From JAFDWI01 sp964449375 (GTDB lineage Bacteria > Actinomycetota > Acidimicrobiia > Acidimicrobiales > Iamiaceae), in assembly GCA_964449375.1 (NCBI GenBank), contig CAYVAS010000008.1:1-64000 (forward strand): a stretch of DNA of 64,000 nucleotides. The letters are read 5' to 3'. The position numbers and the translations under genes were made by a program. Positions within the stretch are counted from its first letter, which is position 1, and every line of letters starts with the position of its first letter. Shown here piece by piece: positions 62,681-64,000 of this stretch. The notes under the pieces were generated by a model. It was not told the DNA's origin. It did no database searches and worked only from the letters and a program-made list of their open reading frames with translations.

Positions 62681-63071
62681 TGATAGAGCATTTCGAAGCA
62701 GGCTCGGACGGATCATTCACGGACGTCCACCGTAGAGCGAACGTCCCCCATGGAGCCTGCGTTTCGACATGTGGGGCTCGTCAGAGCGGCTCGACTGCTC
62801 CGAACGCTGCTCAAGGAACCGGCCCGCAGGCCGCCCCGACCTCAGGTGAGGCGGGTGAAGGTCGACATGGCCGAAGCTACCGCCGAGGTACGACACGCTC
62901 CGGCCCCTTCTGGGCCGTGCGACTCAAAATCGGCCCGATCCGGGTCCAACGCCCTAGGTCATGTGGTTCATTTCGGTCCGCGGCGCTCAAGACACCCCCC
63001 GGAACCGACGATCTTTGACCCAGCCAACGGATCAGGGCTTTTCCGCACCGGGCCCGAAGGCTGTGAGGGAG

Positions 63072-63097
63072 AGCGACCACCCCGGGGAGTGGTCGCT
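63072..63097 (-). terminator. 9-bp hairpin after moaD
   Basis: AGCGACCAC and GTGGTCGCT flank an 8-base loop, 115 bases beyond the moaD stop on the minus strand. No U-tract, but the stem is perfect. Confidence 0.45.
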
Positions 63098-63212
63098 GCG
63101 AGCGTCGCACCCCGGCGGACCGGAGGGGGTCGCCGGGGTCCGCTCGCGCGTCGTCCCGAGCCCCGGCGTTACCCGGCGGCGCGGAGGAGGCGAGCCGGGA
63201 CGGCGGGTCGGT

Positions 63213-63488
63213 TCAGCCGCCGGCGACCGCCGGAATGATCGACACGGTCGCGCCGTCGGCCACGGGCGTGTCGAGGCCGTCCAGGAAGCGGACGTCGTCG
63301 TCGGCGACGAACACGTTGACGAAACGGCGCAGCTCACCGGCGTCGTCCAGGATCCGGCTGGAGAAGCCCGGGTGGGCCGCTTCGAGGTTCGCAAGGACCT
63401 CGGACACCTTGGATCCTTCGATCTCCACCTCGGAGGCCCCGCTGGTCAGGGAGCGGAGGGTGGTGGGAATACGGACGGTGACGGTCAT
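63213..63488 (-). CDS. MoaD/ThiS-type ubiquitin-like sulfur carrier
   Basis: A 91-residue beta-grasp protein. It ends in AVAGG, the C-terminal diglycine that becomes a thiocarboxylate after adenylation. The middle has VRIPTTLRSLTSG and RFVNVFVADDDVRFLDGLDTPV, as in the actinobacterial MoaD-like/SAMP group. The partner may be molybdopterin synthase or another thio-transfer system such as the CysO pathway. ATG 63488 is preceded by GAGG. It follows the glycerate kinase gene on the same strand after 100 bases. Confidence 0.87.
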   Translation of the reverse strand: MTVTVRIPTTLRSLTSGASEVEIEGSKVSEVLANLEAAHPGFSSRILDDAGELRRFVNVFVADDDVRFLDGLDTPVADGATVSIIPAVAGG

Positions 63489-63588
63489 CGCTGCTGCCTC
63501 GGAAAGGTCGACGGAGGTATCGCACGGTTGGGTGCTCGCACCACAGGTTATCGGGAGCGCTCCGGGCGCCACCGCCCCGCGGTGGTGC

Positions 63589-64000
63589 TCAGGCCCCGTG
63601 GGCTCCGAGCCGTTCGGCGACCACCTCACGCACGCAGCCCAGGGTGTCGGTGAAGGAGCGTTCCTCACCGAAGCGGTCCGACAACGACACCGTCTCGGCC
63701 CGGTCGGCAACCCCGTCGTAGACCGCTCCGGCCACCACGAACACCGGCACGTCATGGGCCGCCGCGGCCTCCACGATGCCGCCCACGACCTTGCCCTCGT
63801 AGGACGCCGCGTCGACGAACCCCTCGCCGGTGACGACCAGGTCGACTTCGGCGAGCAGCTCGTCCAGGTCGACCTCGGTGGCCACCACCTCGAAACCCGA
63901 GGCCAGCTCGGCGCCGAGCACGGCCAGTCCCCCGGCGAGACCGCCGGCGGCTCCGGCGTGGGCCAGGTTTGCCACGTCCACGCCGAAGGTGTCGCGGTAG
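63589..64000 (-). CDS. Glycerate kinase (GlxK type), C-terminal part
   Basis: The frame enters from the right window edge and ends at 63589, giving about 137 C-terminal residues. The pattern GAAGGLAGGLAVLGAELASG then DLVVTGEGFVDAASYEGKVVGG is the family core near the C-terminus of type I glycerate 2-kinase, which phosphorylates D-glycerate. The N-terminal part lies outside the window. Confidence 0.85.
   Translation of the reverse strand, partial: YRDTFGVDVANLAHAGAAGGLAGGLAVLGAELASGFEVVATEVDLDELLAEVDLVVTGEGFVDAASYEGKVVGGIVEAAAAHDVPVFVVAGAVYDGVADRAETVSLSDRFGEERSFTDTLGCVREVVAERLGAHGA

Larger units (their letters stand above)
62651..63212. other. 562-base stretch without a convincing gene
   Basis: Apart from the palindrome at 62665-62680 and the hairpin at 63072-63097, I see no gene here. 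Short frames exist on both strands but have no recognisable domains, no Shine-Dalgarno and mixed composition. The left half is less GC-rich than the surroundings and may be part of the acquired R-M island; the boundary is not marked by a repeat or a tRNA. Confidence 0.5.

Noticed and set aside
62750..63238. A 162-residue plus-strand frame in the gap after the methyltransferase
   Set aside because: Arg/Pro-rich composition, no domain, no Shine-Dalgarno, and it overlaps moaD in antisense.
1..64000. CRISPR arrays, prophage, insertion sequences, rRNA operon
   Set aside because: No spaced direct repeats, transposase or integrase genes, terminal repeats or rRNA-like sequences were seen.

Overview
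The window is very GC-rich (about 70 percent), densely packed, has high GC3 and many GTG/TTG starts, and joins genes by 4-base GTGA/ATGA/TTGA overlaps. Gene content (RipA-like NlpC/P60 hydrolase, DUF222/13E12 HNH protein, LmeA-like DUF2993 protein, Rip3-like M50 protease, HelD/HelR-like helicase, long-form HisG, galU-moaC-GlpR/SepX-like block) points to a free-living actinobacterium, probably of the class Acidimicrobiia. This placement is inference from gene content; no rRNA or marker tree is available here.

Layout. 1-11.4 kb: a ferritin-like gene behind an autoregulated TetR gene, PfkB kinase, NlpC/P60 hydrolase, PepN, a phosphoesterase, a ferredoxin/ferredoxin-reductase pair, an acyl-CoA dehydrogenase, a tandem universal stress protein and tRNA-Ala. 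11.5-17.4 kb: CAP lipoprotein, a GlpR/SepX-like divisome protein with moaC and galU, FmdB, a DUF222 HNH protein behind a large palindrome, and hisE-hisG. 17.5-26.9 kb: TldD/TldE, PAP2-type enzyme, dxs, NfuA-like protein, zinc-ribbon/TerB protein, M50 protease and a crotonase. 26.9-36.2 kb: lipase, nucleotidyltransferase, EEP nuclease, sulfatase-superfamily enzyme, tRNA-Arg, NPP-like phosphodiesterase, 1-Cys peroxiredoxin with an IscR-like operator, cupredoxin and a DtxR-type regulator with altered metal ligands. 36.2-46.5 kb: membrane glycosyltransferase coupled to a HelD-like helicase, then hemY and lnt (the Lnt has Ser in place of its nucleophile Cys), a perfect 14-bp palindrome, and a tightly overlapping GT4-methyltransferase-toroid operon. 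46.6-59.2 kb: a 1278-residue regulator with two LuxR DNA-binding domains, YihY, a CmcI-like methyltransferase, two GtrA proteins, GH1 glucosidase, a sugar dehydrogenase lipoprotein, GNAT/NUDIX, a small Cys-rich protein and an LmeA-like protein. 59.2-64 kb: larE, then a lower-GC island with a PaeR7I/XhoI-type restriction-modification pair whose methyltransferase gene follows a GAAC-N4-GTTC (SOS-box-like) palindrome, then moaD and a partial glycerate kinase.

Most of the window is chromosomal housekeeping. The items most worth following up are: the GT4-methyltransferase-toroid operon and its operator; the double-LuxR regulator; the R-M pair with an SOS-like box; the IscR-like box over the peroxiredoxin promoter; the Cys-to-Ser Lnt; and the GlpR/SepX-like protein without its MoeA/Glp partner. 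No CRISPR array, prophage, insertion sequence or rRNA was seen.
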